From CALEUX01 sp037439945 (lineage in GTDB: Bacteria > Bacteroidota > Bacteroidia > Bacteroidales > Marinilabiliaceae), in assembly GCA_037439945.1 (NCBI GenBank), contig JBBIVA010000099.1:1-14741 (forward strand): a stretch of DNA of 14,741 bases, given 5' to 3'. Below are positions 7,392 through 14,687 of the stretch, piece by piece. A program made the position numbers and the translations under genes. The notes under the pieces were generated by a model, which was not told the origin of the DNA, made no database searches, and saw only the letters and a program-made list of their open reading frames with translations. Within the stretch, counting starts at the first letter, position 1. Every line of letters starts with the position of its first letter.

Positions 7392-8143
7392 AAAAAGGAT
7401 ATTGAAATTCTTAAAATAAAAGCAGAGGAAGCAAACCGAATAAAATCTGCATTTTTTCAAATATGTCCTATGAAATAAGAACTTCGTTAAATGGTTTTGT
7501 AGGGTTGACATAATTATTATGCTACGGATATCATTTATATGATACAATGTTGAAATATCAAGGAATAACACAAACAGTTGTACCCAGGATTTTGCTGAAT
7601 ATAATTGATGGCCTGCCTGATATTTTAAAAATTGAGGCATTGCAGCTGCAAATTAATAAAAACCTTTTTAATATCAGGGAAATGATTATTGAATTTTCAA
7701 ACAAGTACCTTGGCAAAAAACAATAACCAGCAGTTATAATGTTAAACTCCGATTTTTAAATGTTAGCAAAGGATTTGTCATATACAATGATAATTTCAGA
7801 TTGAAGCAAATAATTGTCAATTTCATTAACAATGTGGATAAGTTTACAAAAAAAGGGTTTGTTGAGGTGGGTTGTTATATTAAGAATGGCGATTTTATGT
7901 TTTTGTTAAGGATACTGGTGTTGGTATTTAAAAAATTCATAAGTATATAATTTTGGGAGTTTTCGGCAGTTAAGTGGAATTGGTGAAATTCCCAAACGAA
8001 CAGGGTTGGGATTATCCATAAGTGTTGGTCCTGTTCAGTTAATGGGATGGCGAATTTGGCTAAATTCAAAAGTGTGCAAAGGGATTACATTTTATAGTTC
8101 ATTACAAGTAGCAAAACCTGAAGAACTAGAACTCCAGAATTAA
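7392..8143 (+). pseudogene. Degraded sensor histidine kinase (HisKA + HATPase_c remnant)
   Basis: Reading the plus strand with frame changes recovers a kinase core in the right order. KAEEANRIKSAFFQ (7419-7460) is followed after a 1-nt loss by MSYEIRTSLNGFVGLT (7463-7510), the H-box, with Tyr at 7469-7471 in place of the phospho-accepting His. Then come a TAA at 7511-7513, LLNIIDGLPDILKIEALQLQ (end of HisKA, 7592-7651), and in another frame FRLKQIIVNFINNVDKFTKK (N-box, 7795-7854). Next are VKDTGVGI (G1 box, 7905-7928), FGSFRQL (F-box) and RTGLGLSIS (G2 box), ending with LMGWRIWLNSKVCKGITFYS. The frames run 0-2-1-0-2, each step explained by one missing base. No sensor domain is recognisable upstream of 7392. 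The last frame ends in TAA at 8141-8143 and overlaps the convergent receptor gene by 18 bp. It cannot make a functional kinase. Confidence 0.88.
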
Positions 8144-10528
8144 ACCAATTGAGGGTAACAAGGTTCCCGAAGTATTACTAAGTTCCTTAAGTAAATAGCG
8201 TTGTTCAGAAATTGGGTCACCCGGGTTCTCAATAACCGGCATACCGTATTCATCCAACACCTGAACCAGGTTTGCAGGTTGTCGGTATTTGCTATTATAT
8301 GCATTTTGTATATCAAGATAAAAACTCAGGGAAAATTTATTGAAATACCAGGTTTTATCAATTCTTAAATCGAGTTGATGAAAGGCATCAAGTCTTTTAC
8401 TATTAAACCTGCTAAAGTCAGGGTATTCCCTTCTTTGACTGCTCCAGGCCTCCACTTTTGCTGACTTATCATAGTCGTAAGGGGTATAAGGTAATGCACC
8501 AACATAACGCCATTTAATACCAATTCCCCAATCTCTTTTTAAAGTTTTATTTAGGGTTAAAGTCAGTAAATGACCGCTATCCCATGAGGATGCGATCATT
8601 TTACCGGTAGAATTAGTAAACTCACTAACAACAAATGTATAAGCAAGAAGGTAACTTAGGTTTTTTGGAGATCGTTTTTGTACCAGAAATTCAAACCCAA
8701 AAACTTTTCCCCTGGAAGCCGGTATAACCTCCTCATCGCCAAAAACGCCATAGCTGGCACCTTTACTGGCCAGCGAAATTCCATCATTTACCGAAAGCGG
8801 ATAGTTATAGTATTTTTTATTAAACCCTTCAATTGAAAGCCTTGTGTATGTGTCAGGTTGCCAGTCAATTCCGGCAATGAAATGATTTGCGTTAATGTAA
8901 TCGAGACTGTTTATTTTATTTTGAAGTAACCCATCTGCATTTCTGTACCCCATGGTTGTATAGGCAGGCAATTGATAATATTTGCCAATTGCAGTATTAA
9001 AAGATACTGATTCAGATATGTTGTACGAGGCTGATGCCCTGGGGCTGAACTGCTTCAGCATATTGTTCATTTTTGCACTGTAGTTGTTGGCATCCATACG
9101 AAAGCCGGTTGATAAAGTCAGATTTTTGTCAAAAATTGAATAAGAAACGGAAGCGAAGGTTCCCCATTTAAATATTCCAAGATTTGATTTATAATTTATA
9201 ATATCTGGATTTTGGTTAATATAAACTTCTTTATAGGTACGGTTATAATATTGGCTAAATTCAATGTTATAACCGGCATTTATTGTAAAATCACGGGGAT
9301 TTGAAAAATATTCAAACCTAAATTTATTTTCTATTTCATCAGAATTATAGTCGTAAATTAAATTATCATCAGAACTTTTATCATTACCGGCATATTTATA
9401 AATAGCATTATTTAAGTGACTTCTGCTTAAAACCAACAAATAAAAACTCTCTTCTAAAAAGTGCCTGTAACTTACTCCTGCCGTGTAATTCCATTGTTCA
9501 TATGATGGAAGGTAGCTAAGTATATACCTGTTTTCTTCAGATGGTTTAGGAGAGGGGTTAAGCCGGAAATTATCAAGGGCGCCAACCCCTATAAATGAGA
9601 TTTCGTTTTTTTTGTTTATTCTGGTTTTTGTGTATATCTGGAAATCGTTAAATGTAGGAAGAAATGGCAGGCCTATTTTATCAAACAAAAATTGAAGATA
9701 GGATCTTCTGACAGAAAATAATATGGAAGTTTTTTCGCTTAAGGGAGAGTTAACTGAAAATGATACTTCAGATGCACCTATTGTTGAACGATAGTTTCCT
9801 TTTTCACGATTGGCATCTATTTGTCTGAATTCAAAAACTGAGCTTAACGCATTGCCCCTTGCTGCCGGAAATGCACCTGAATAAAAATCCACTTCCCTTA
9901 TAAAATCAACATTTAATATCCCAACCGGGCCGCCTGATGCTCCCTGGGTTGAGAAATGGTTAAGAGTTGGAATTTCAATACCATCCAAATAAAAGCGGTT
10001 TTCAGATGGCCCGCCACCCCGTACAATTAGGTCGTTACGAAATGAAACGGTACTGCCAACACCCGGAAAACTTTGCAAAACCTTTGAAAAATCCCGTCCT
10101 GCACCGGCACTTTTTTCAATTATATCAACTCCAATGCGGTGCAGCGAAACAGGGTTTTCGGCCTTATTGGCAAACGGGCTTGATACAATTTTAATTTCAT
10201 TAAGGGTTGTTGTTGTAGGTTTTAGTGAGATTTCTATATAATTGGATCTTATGGCCGAAATTTGTATCTCTTCTGTTATAAGGGGCTCATATCCAATAAT
10301 GGAAAGCTGTAAACGTACATATCCCGGATTTATGTTGGTAAAGCTGAATATACCTTCCTCGTTACTGGTGGTACCCGAAGTAGTGTTTAAAATAATTATA
10401 TTGGCAAATGAAACAGGTTCATTTGTAAAGGCGTTTTTAACTAAACCTGTCAGCGATGCCTGTTGGGCTGAACCTGCCATCACATTTATGATAAACAAAA
10501 GAAACAGGCAATTTTTAATTAATCTCAT
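8126..10528 (-). CDS. TonB-dependent outer-membrane receptor with carboxypeptidase-regulatory-like domain
   Basis: This is an energy-coupled outer-membrane transporter of 800 residues. A Sec signal peptide is visible (MRLIKNCLFLLFIINVMAGSA, cleaved near residue 21). It is followed by a CarboxypepD_reg-like domain (about 26-110, SLTGLVKNAF to SIIGYEPL). A TonB plug (about 120-225) has FPGVGSTVSFRNDLIVRGGG and FYLDGIE. The rest is a long beta-barrel ending in LIGLILEF, with the terminal Phe typical of outer-membrane barrels. It is shorter than most SusC proteins and no SusD lies nearby, so it is not an obvious polysaccharide-utilisation system. The substrate is unknown; siderophore, cofactor or peptide uptake are all possible. 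The gene appears to be transcribed alone. Its 3' end overlaps the kinase remnant on the other strand. Confidence 0.93.
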   Translation of the reverse strand: MRLIKNCLFLLFIINVMAGSAQQASLTGLVKNAFTNEPVSFANIIILNTTSGTTSNEEGIFSFTNINPGYVRLQLSIIGYEPLITEEIQISAIRSNYIEISLKPTTTTLNEIKIVSSPFANKAENPVSLHRIGVDIIEKSAGAGRDFSKVLQSFPGVGSTVSFRNDLIVRGGGPSENRFYLDGIEIPTLNHFSTQGASGGPVGILNVDFIREVDFYSGAFPAARGNALSSVFEFRQIDANREKGNYRSTIGASEVSFSVNSPLSEKTSILFSVRRSYLQFLFDKIGLPFLPTFNDFQIYTKTRINKKNEISFIGVGALDNFRLNPSPKPSEENRYILSYLPSYEQWNYTAGVSYRHFLEESFYLLVLSRSHLNNAIYKYAGNDKSSDDNLIYDYNSDEIENKFRFEYFSNPRDFTINAGYNIEFSQYYNRTYKEVYINQNPDIINYKSNLGIFKWGTFASVSYSIFDKNLTLSTGFRMDANNYSAKMNNMLKQFSPRASASYNISESVSFNTAIGKYYQLPAYTTMGYRNADGLLQNKINSLDYINANHFIAGIDWQPDTYTRLSIEGFNKKYYNYPLSVNDGISLASKGASYGVFGDEEVIPASRGKVFGFEFLVQKRSPKNLSYLLAYTFVVSEFTNSTGKMIASSWDSGHLLTLTLNKTLKRDWGIGIKWRYVGALPYTPYDYDKSAKVEAWSSQRREYPDFSRFNSKRLDAFHQLDLRIDKTWYFNKFSLSFYLDIQNAYNSKYRQPANLVQVLDEYGMPVIENPGDPISEQRYLLKELSNTSGTLLPSIGLILEF

Positions 10529-10601
10529 AGGTTGTGTTTAATGATTTTATTTAAATCATAAACAAGAAAATGAGTTTTTTGTTTTGGGGAAAATATAAAC
10601 G

Positions 10602-10609
10602 CAAATATA
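10602..10609 (-). promoter_or_regulatory. Putative -7 promoter element of the TonB-dependent receptor
   Basis: TATATTTG on the minus strand matches TAnnTTTG exactly and lies 73 nt upstream of the receptor start codon. A TTTG is present farther upstream but only 10 nt away, not at the usual -33 spacing. Confidence 0.4.
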
Positions 10610-10714
10610 ATTTTTAACCCAAATTTGTGACCAGACAATATTCTTAGCTCTGGTTGTTAAAATCAACTATTGATATAGTTTTAATGAACATAAACTTATA
10701 TTGTAGTTAGTAGT

Positions 10715-11098
10715 TTAACCAAACAGACCTTCATCTCTTATTAACAGTAAAATTGATGAATGTGGCACAATAACAAATTTCTCGCCGTTAAACTCAATAT
10801 CAATAGCGCTGTTTTGTAAATAAACGGCCAAATCCCCTTCATGTGGCTGAAGGGGAACATACTGAACTTTTTCATTTTTTGCTTTCCAGGGTTCATCACT
10901 GTCGGCTATAGCCGGAACGGGGTATCCCGGGCCAACTTTTACAACGTAACCCGAAAGTGCTTTTTCCATTTCAAGTATTGTGGGAGGTAGGTATAATCCT
11001 GATTTGGTTTGCTTTTGGGGCGATTTGGGTTTTATCAATACCCTGTCGCCAACCATAATTAATTGGTTTAGGCTTTTATCTTCAATTCCGAGTGACAT
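10715..11098 (-). CDS. Divergent GroES-like (Cpn10 family) co-chaperone without an adjacent groL
   Basis: The protein has 127 residues from the ATG at 11098, against about 95 for ordinary GroES. Cpn10 features are visible: GDRVLIKPKSPQKQTKSG, then LYLPPT in place of the mobile-loop IVLP, then GYVVKVGPG, and a C-terminal half with EGDLAVYLQ and GEKFVIVPHSSILLLIRDE. The extra length lies mainly where GroES has its short roof hairpin, in a stretch rich in Pro, Asp and Lys between VGPG and EGDLAVY. The mobile loop is what docks GroES to GroEL, and its hydrophobic tripeptide is largely kept, so GroEL capping is possible. No groL lies beside it, so it is probably a second, specialised Cpn10. A TTG at 11110 in the same frame would overlap the promoter and is unlikely to be the start. 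Confidence 0.82.
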   Translation of the reverse strand: MSLGIEDKSLNQLIMVGDRVLIKPKSPQKQTKSGLYLPPTILEMEKALSGYVVKVGPGYPVPAIADSDEPWKAKNEKVQYVPLQPHEGDLAVYLQNSAIDIEFNGEKFVIVPHSSILLLIRDEGLFG

Positions 11099-11107
11099 TT
11101 TTTTTTC

Positions 11108-11115
11108 CAAAGATA
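11108..11115 (-). promoter_or_regulatory. Putative -7 element almost touching the GroES-like start codon
   Basis: TATCTTTG (minus strand) is an exact TAnnTTTG match and ends only 9 nt before the ATG at 11098. Transcription would then begin within a few bases of the start codon, giving a very short or leaderless mRNA. GGAAA lies between the box and the ATG. Confidence 0.45.
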
Positions 11116-11252
11116 ATAAGATACAGGTAATTTTTTAACTGTTGTTTAATGGGTGCAATTTTAGCAATTAAGGTTAGTTTGGTGTTTTTTATCATAATAA
11201 CAGGGATTTAGGGATGATGGTTTTTAACCTTTTTTTGTGGAAAAATTCTACT

Positions 11253-11260
11253 TACCTTCG
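11253..11260 (+). promoter_or_regulatory. Putative -7 promoter element of the CLC gene
   Basis: TACCTTCG resembles the Bacteroidota -7 consensus, with C for T at the third-last TTTG position. It lies 25 nt before the ATG at 11286. A TTTG at 11234-11237 is upstream but only 15 nt away, shorter than the usual spacing. This position argues against the in-frame ATG at 11214 as the start. Confidence 0.4.
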
Positions 11261-11285
11261 CCCTGCAAATAAAAAATCAAGCAAA

Positions 11286-13073
11286 ATGTCTGTTAGCAAG
11301 TTGATTTCTAAATGGTTGAAAAACCTGGTTCTTTGGCGGGCAAGAAATATTCCTCACAGAAATTTTGTTTTAATCCTTAGCATTGTTGTTGGCATATTTA
11401 GTGGATTGGCAGCTGTCATACTTAAAAACTCCATTCACTTTATGCATAATTTTCTTACAGAAGGCTTTGATTTAACCAATTGGAATTACCTGTATCTGCT
11501 TTATCCTATGGGGGGTACACTTATAACCCTGATTTTTGTAAGGTTTGTGGTAAAGGATGATATAGGCCATGGAGTTACGAAAATTCTTTATGCAATTTCA
11601 AAAAAAGGAAGTCATTTAAAGAGTCACAATTCTTATACTTCAATTGTTGCAAGTACATTTACCATTGGTTTTGGAGGTTCGGTAGGGGCCGAGGCCCCGA
11701 TAGTTTTAACAGGGGCATCAATTGGTTCTTCCCTGGGCAGGTTTTTTCATCTTAATTATAAAACCATTACACTTTTAATTGGTTGTGGTTCAGCCGGAGC
11801 AATAGCAGGAATTTTTAAGGCCCCAATGGCAGGGTTAATGTTTACGCTCGAGGTTTTAATGCTTGACCTTACAATGGTGTCAATTGTTCCATTGCTTTTT
11901 GCTGCAGTATCGGCCGCATCGGTTGCATATTTTTTTCTTGGCAAGGGGGCTGAATTTACATTTCACCTTGAGGCGCCATTTCAACTTGAAAATTTACCGT
12001 TTTATGTTATTTTAGGCATTGTAGGTGGTTTGGTTTCACTGCACATGACTTGGAACACTCTTTATCTCGAAAAGAAAATAGGTTTTATAAAAAACCCTGT
12101 TATAAAATGGGTAGGAGGGGGCTTAACATTAAGTATTCTAATTTTTATTTTCCCACCATTATATGGAGAAGGATATAGTACTATTATAGCATTAATGTCG
12201 GGAAACCACTATTCAGTTGTTGAAAACAGTATATTTTATGCCTTCAGGGATAATGGAATAGTTATTCTGATTTTTTTGGCATTAATTGTTGTTTTTAAAG
12301 TTGTTGCAACAACAGCAACCAACGGGAGTGGTGGAGTAGGGGGAATATTTGCCCCAACTCTTTTTATGGGAGGGGTAACCGGATATTTTCTGGCTCGTTT
12401 GTTAAATAGTTTTGATTTTATTAATGTCCCAATTTCCCATTTTACCCTTGCTGGTATGGCGGCCCTTATAGCAGGTGTAATGCACGCTCCATTAACTGCA
12501 ATATTTTTAATAGCTGAAATTACCAATGGTTACGAGTTGTTTATACCATTAATAACGGTTTCAACTATTTCGTTTTTAACAAATAAATATTTTGAGCCTC
12601 ATACAATTTACACAAAACGATTGGCCCGAAGTGGTGAGCTAATAACCCATCATAAGGACAAGGCCGTGTTAACACTTATGAGGTTAAATAAGGTTCTGGA
12701 AACTGATTTATTGACTGTTAACCCTGAACAAACACTTGGCGAACTTGTGAAAGTAATTTCTCAGTCGCGACGTAATATTTTTCCGGTTGTTGACAAGGAG
12801 AAGCATCTTCTTGGAATTGTGCTGCTTGATGATATTCGTGAAGTAATGTTTAACCAGGAATTATATCATACTACAAAAGTCGGTGAGGTTATGACAATAC
12901 CTCCGGCATTTATCAATATTAATGAAAATATGGATTATGTAATGAAGAAATTTGAAGATACAGGTGCCTGGAATTTGCCGGTAGTTGAGAATGGTAAATA
13001 TCTGGGATTTGTTTCGAAATCAAAAATATTCTCGGTATACCGAAAGGTTTTAATACATTTTTCGGAGGAGTAG
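11286..13073 (+). CDS. CLC-family chloride channel/transporter with two C-terminal CBS domains
   Basis: This is an inner-membrane anion channel or exchanger of 595 residues from the ATG at 11286. Transmembrane helices begin at NFVLILSIVVGIFSG. CLC selectivity motifs appear in order: GHGVT (94-98) in place of GSGIP; GAEAP (134-138) in place of GREGP, keeping the gating glutamate E136; GIFAP (353-357); and the chloride-coordinating Tyr in NGYELFIP (Y416). In PMAGLMFTLEVL the internal proton glutamate of E. coli ClC (E203) is replaced by V190, as in animal CLC channels. Two CBS domains follow (about 473-521 and 533-584) and may bind nucleotides to control gating. An ATG at 11214 would add 24 residues but lies upstream of the likely promoter. 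The gene diverges from the GroES-like gene and precedes glyA, separated by a heptad array. Confidence 0.92.
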   Translation: MSVSKLISKWLKNLVLWRARNIPHRNFVLILSIVVGIFSGLAAVILKNSIHFMHNFLTEGFDLTNWNYLYLLYPMGGTLITLIFVRFVVKDDIGHGVTKILYAISKKGSHLKSHNSYTSIVASTFTIGFGGSVGAEAPIVLTGASIGSSLGRFFHLNYKTITLLIGCGSAGAIAGIFKAPMAGLMFTLEVLMLDLTMVSIVPLLFAAVSAASVAYFFLGKGAEFTFHLEAPFQLENLPFYVILGIVGGLVSLHMTWNTLYLEKKIGFIKNPVIKWVGGGLTLSILIFIFPPLYGEGYSTIIALMSGNHYSVVENSIFYAFRDNGIVILIFLALIVVFKVVATTATNGSGGVGGIFAPTLFMGGVTGYFLARLLNSFDFINVPISHFTLAGMAALIAGVMHAPLTAIFLIAEITNGYELFIPLITVSTISFLTNKYFEPHTIYTKRLARSGELITHHKDKAVLTLMRLNKVLETDLLTVNPEQTLGELVKVISQSRRNIFPVVDKEKHLLGIVLLDDIREVMFNQELYHTTKVGEVMTIPPAFININENMDYVMKKFEDTGAWNLPVVENGKYLGFVSKSKIFSVYRKVLIHFSEE

Positions 13074-13076
13074 GGG

Positions 13077-13181
13077 TTAGTTGTTAGCTCGTAGTTATTA
13101 ACTGTTAGCTGTTAGTTTTAACCTAACACCTAAGAGCTAATAACAAAGAGCTAACAACTACGAGCTAACAACTAATAATAA
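13077..13181. repeat. Mirror-image heptad repeat array between the CLC gene and glyA
   Basis: From 13078 there are six 7-bp units of the form TAGYTNN (TAGTTGT, TAGCTCG, TAGTTAT, TAACTGT, TAGCTGT, TAGTTTT). Eight units of the same family follow in inverse orientation (13119-13174, for example ACAACTA, CGAGCTA, AGAGCTA). The outer arms form a perfect 20-bp inverted repeat, 13077-13096 with 13156-13175. The array begins 4 bp after the CLC stop codon, so it could fold into a long stem-loop at the end of that transcript. It shares the units TAGTTAT and TAGGTGT with the array at 6120-6168. Confidence 0.8.
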
Positions 13182-13310
13182 CTTTTTTAATAAAATGCTG
13201 ATTAATATGTATAAGGAACCTATTTTTACTTTTTTAATTACATATAATGAATTTGACCATATGGTTAATGGATCAACTCTACAAATAATCTCAAAATAAA
13301 ATTGTTAAGG

Positions 13311-14591
13311 ATGAAACGCGACAAACAGATTTTTGAATTAATTAAGCTGGAGCAACATCGTCAAATGGATGGTATAGAACTTATTGCTTCGGAAAATTTT
13401 GTTAGTCCCCAGGTAATGGAAGCCATGGGCTCGGTATTGACAAATAAATATGCTGAGGGACTGCCCGGTGCAAGATATTATGGTGGTTGCCAGGTGGTTG
13501 ACCAAAGTGAAAATTTAGCTATTGATCGACTTAAAGAGTTGTTTGGGGCCCAGTGGGCGAATGTACAGCCACATAGTGGAGCTCAGGCCAATATGGCGGT
13601 ATTGATGACTGTACTTAAACCAGGAGATAAATTCCTTGGTTTAAATCTTGCGCATGGAGGTCACTTATCACACGGATCACCGGTTAACAGTTCAGGATTA
13701 TGGTATGAACCCATAGCATATGGAGTAAAAGAAGAATCCGGATTGGTGGATTATGATATGATGGAGTCGCTGGCACTTGAGCATAAGCCAAAACTTATAA
13801 TTGGTGGGGCCTCGGCTTATTCACGTGATTGGGATTATGTACGTATGAGGGCCATTGCCGATAAAATAGGAGCAATACTTATGATTGATATGGCGCATCC
13901 GGCTGGTCTTATTGCAGCAGGTTTACTAAATAATCCTGTGAAACATGCTCATATTGTTACTTCCACAACACATAAAACACTAAGGGGGCCCAGAGGTGGA
14001 ATAATACTTATTGGTGAAGATTTTGACAATCCTTATGGAATAACCACCAAAAAGGGAGAACTACGCAAAATCTCTTCTCTGTTGGATTCGGCCGTATTTC
14101 CGGGTATACAGGGAGGACCACTTGAGCATATAATTGCTGCCAAAGCTGTTTCATTCTTCGAAGCCCTGCAACCTGAATATAAGGAATACCAGATTCAGGT
14201 AAAAAAGAATGCTTCCGAGATGGCTAAGCAGCTAATATCGAGAGGGTACAAAATAATTTCGGGAGGTACCGAAAACCACAGTATGTTAGTGGATTTACGA
14301 ACCAAATTCCCTGATTTAACAGGGAAAAAGGCAGAAAATACACTGGTGCTTGCTGATATTACAATAAACAAAAACATGGTTCCTTTTGATGACAGATCTC
14401 CTTTTCAAACCTCAGGTATAAGGTTGGGTTCGGCAGCTTTAACAACAAGGGGTGTTAAAGAGGAACATATTGGACCGGTTGTAGGGTTTATTGATGAGGT
14501 TTTATCAGATCCTGATAATGAAAATGTAATTAATAGTGTAAGGAAAAAGGTTAATGAAATGATGAAGGAATTTCCTTTGTTTAAATTTTAG
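13311..14591 (+). CDS. glyA: Serine hydroxymethyltransferase
   Basis: This converts serine and tetrahydrofolate to glycine and 5,10-methylene-tetrahydrofolate, the main cytoplasmic source of one-carbon units. The 426-aa length is typical. Conserved segments are all present: IELIASENF (22-30); TNKYAEGLPGARYYGG (44-59); the PLP-contacting DMAHPAGL (193-200) with D193 and H196; the Schiff-base lysine in TSTTHKTLRGPRGG (K222); and PFQTSGIRLGSAALTTRG near the C-terminus. I chose the ATG at 13311. A TTG nine bases earlier is also in frame but offers no advantage over it. The gene follows the CLC gene on the same strand across a 237-bp gap holding the heptad array, so it probably has its own promoter. 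It ends 59 bp before a strong hairpin terminator. Confidence 0.97.
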   Translation: MKRDKQIFELIKLEQHRQMDGIELIASENFVSPQVMEAMGSVLTNKYAEGLPGARYYGGCQVVDQSENLAIDRLKELFGAQWANVQPHSGAQANMAVLMTVLKPGDKFLGLNLAHGGHLSHGSPVNSSGLWYEPIAYGVKEESGLVDYDMMESLALEHKPKLIIGGASAYSRDWDYVRMRAIADKIGAILMIDMAHPAGLIAAGLLNNPVKHAHIVTSTTHKTLRGPRGGIILIGEDFDNPYGITTKKGELRKISSLLDSAVFPGIQGGPLEHIIAAKAVSFFEALQPEYKEYQIQVKKNASEMAKQLISRGYKIISGGTENHSMLVDLRTKFPDLTGKKAENTLVLADITINKNMVPFDDRSPFQTSGIRLGSAALTTRGVKEEHIGPVVGFIDEVLSDPDNENVINSVRKKVNEMMKEFPLFKF

Positions 14592-14650
14592 ATATGTAAC
14601 CGGGCAGGAATTCAGGTTTATAGGCTTCCAATAATTTATGTTTAAAGATA

Positions 14651-14687
14651 AAAGCCTGACAAATTTAAAATGAATTTGTCAGGCTTT
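14651..14687. terminator. Strong hairpin terminator after glyA
   Basis: AAAGCCTGACAAATT (14651-14665) and AATTTGTCAGGCTTT (14673-14687) form a perfect 15-bp stem with a 7-nt loop. An A-rich left flank and T-rich right edge could let it terminate transcription from both directions. It lies 59 bp past the glyA stop codon. The remaining 54 bases of the window show no further feature. Confidence 0.85.

Noticed and set aside
7380..7640. Minus-strand open frame of 86 codons in the flavoprotein-receptor gap
   Set aside because: It is antisense to the kinase remnant, has low-complexity Phe/Tyr/Leu-rich composition and resembles no family.
7875..8069. Minus-strand open frame of 64 codons
   Set aside because: It is the complement of the HATPase part of the kinase remnant and has no family features.
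8126..10528. SusC-like polysaccharide-utilisation receptor
   Set aside because: The protein is shorter than typical SusC, and no SusD, glycoside hydrolase or sugar sensor is adjacent.
10665..10680. AACTAT/ATAGTT hairpin downstream of the GroES-like gene, as a terminator
   Set aside because: The stem is 6 bp of mostly A:T pairs with a poor U-tail, so it is not convincing.
11099..11110. Upstream TTG start adding MEKK to the GroES-like protein
   Set aside because: The TTG overlaps the likely -7 box, and an ATG with GGAAA before it follows 12 nt later.
13256..13265. Palindrome ACCATATGGT upstream of glyA
   Set aside because: A single 10-bp palindrome without a recognisable regulator site is too weak to call an operator.
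13302..13310. Upstream TTG start adding three residues to glyA
   Set aside because: The ATG at 13311 gives the standard SHMT N-terminus and length.
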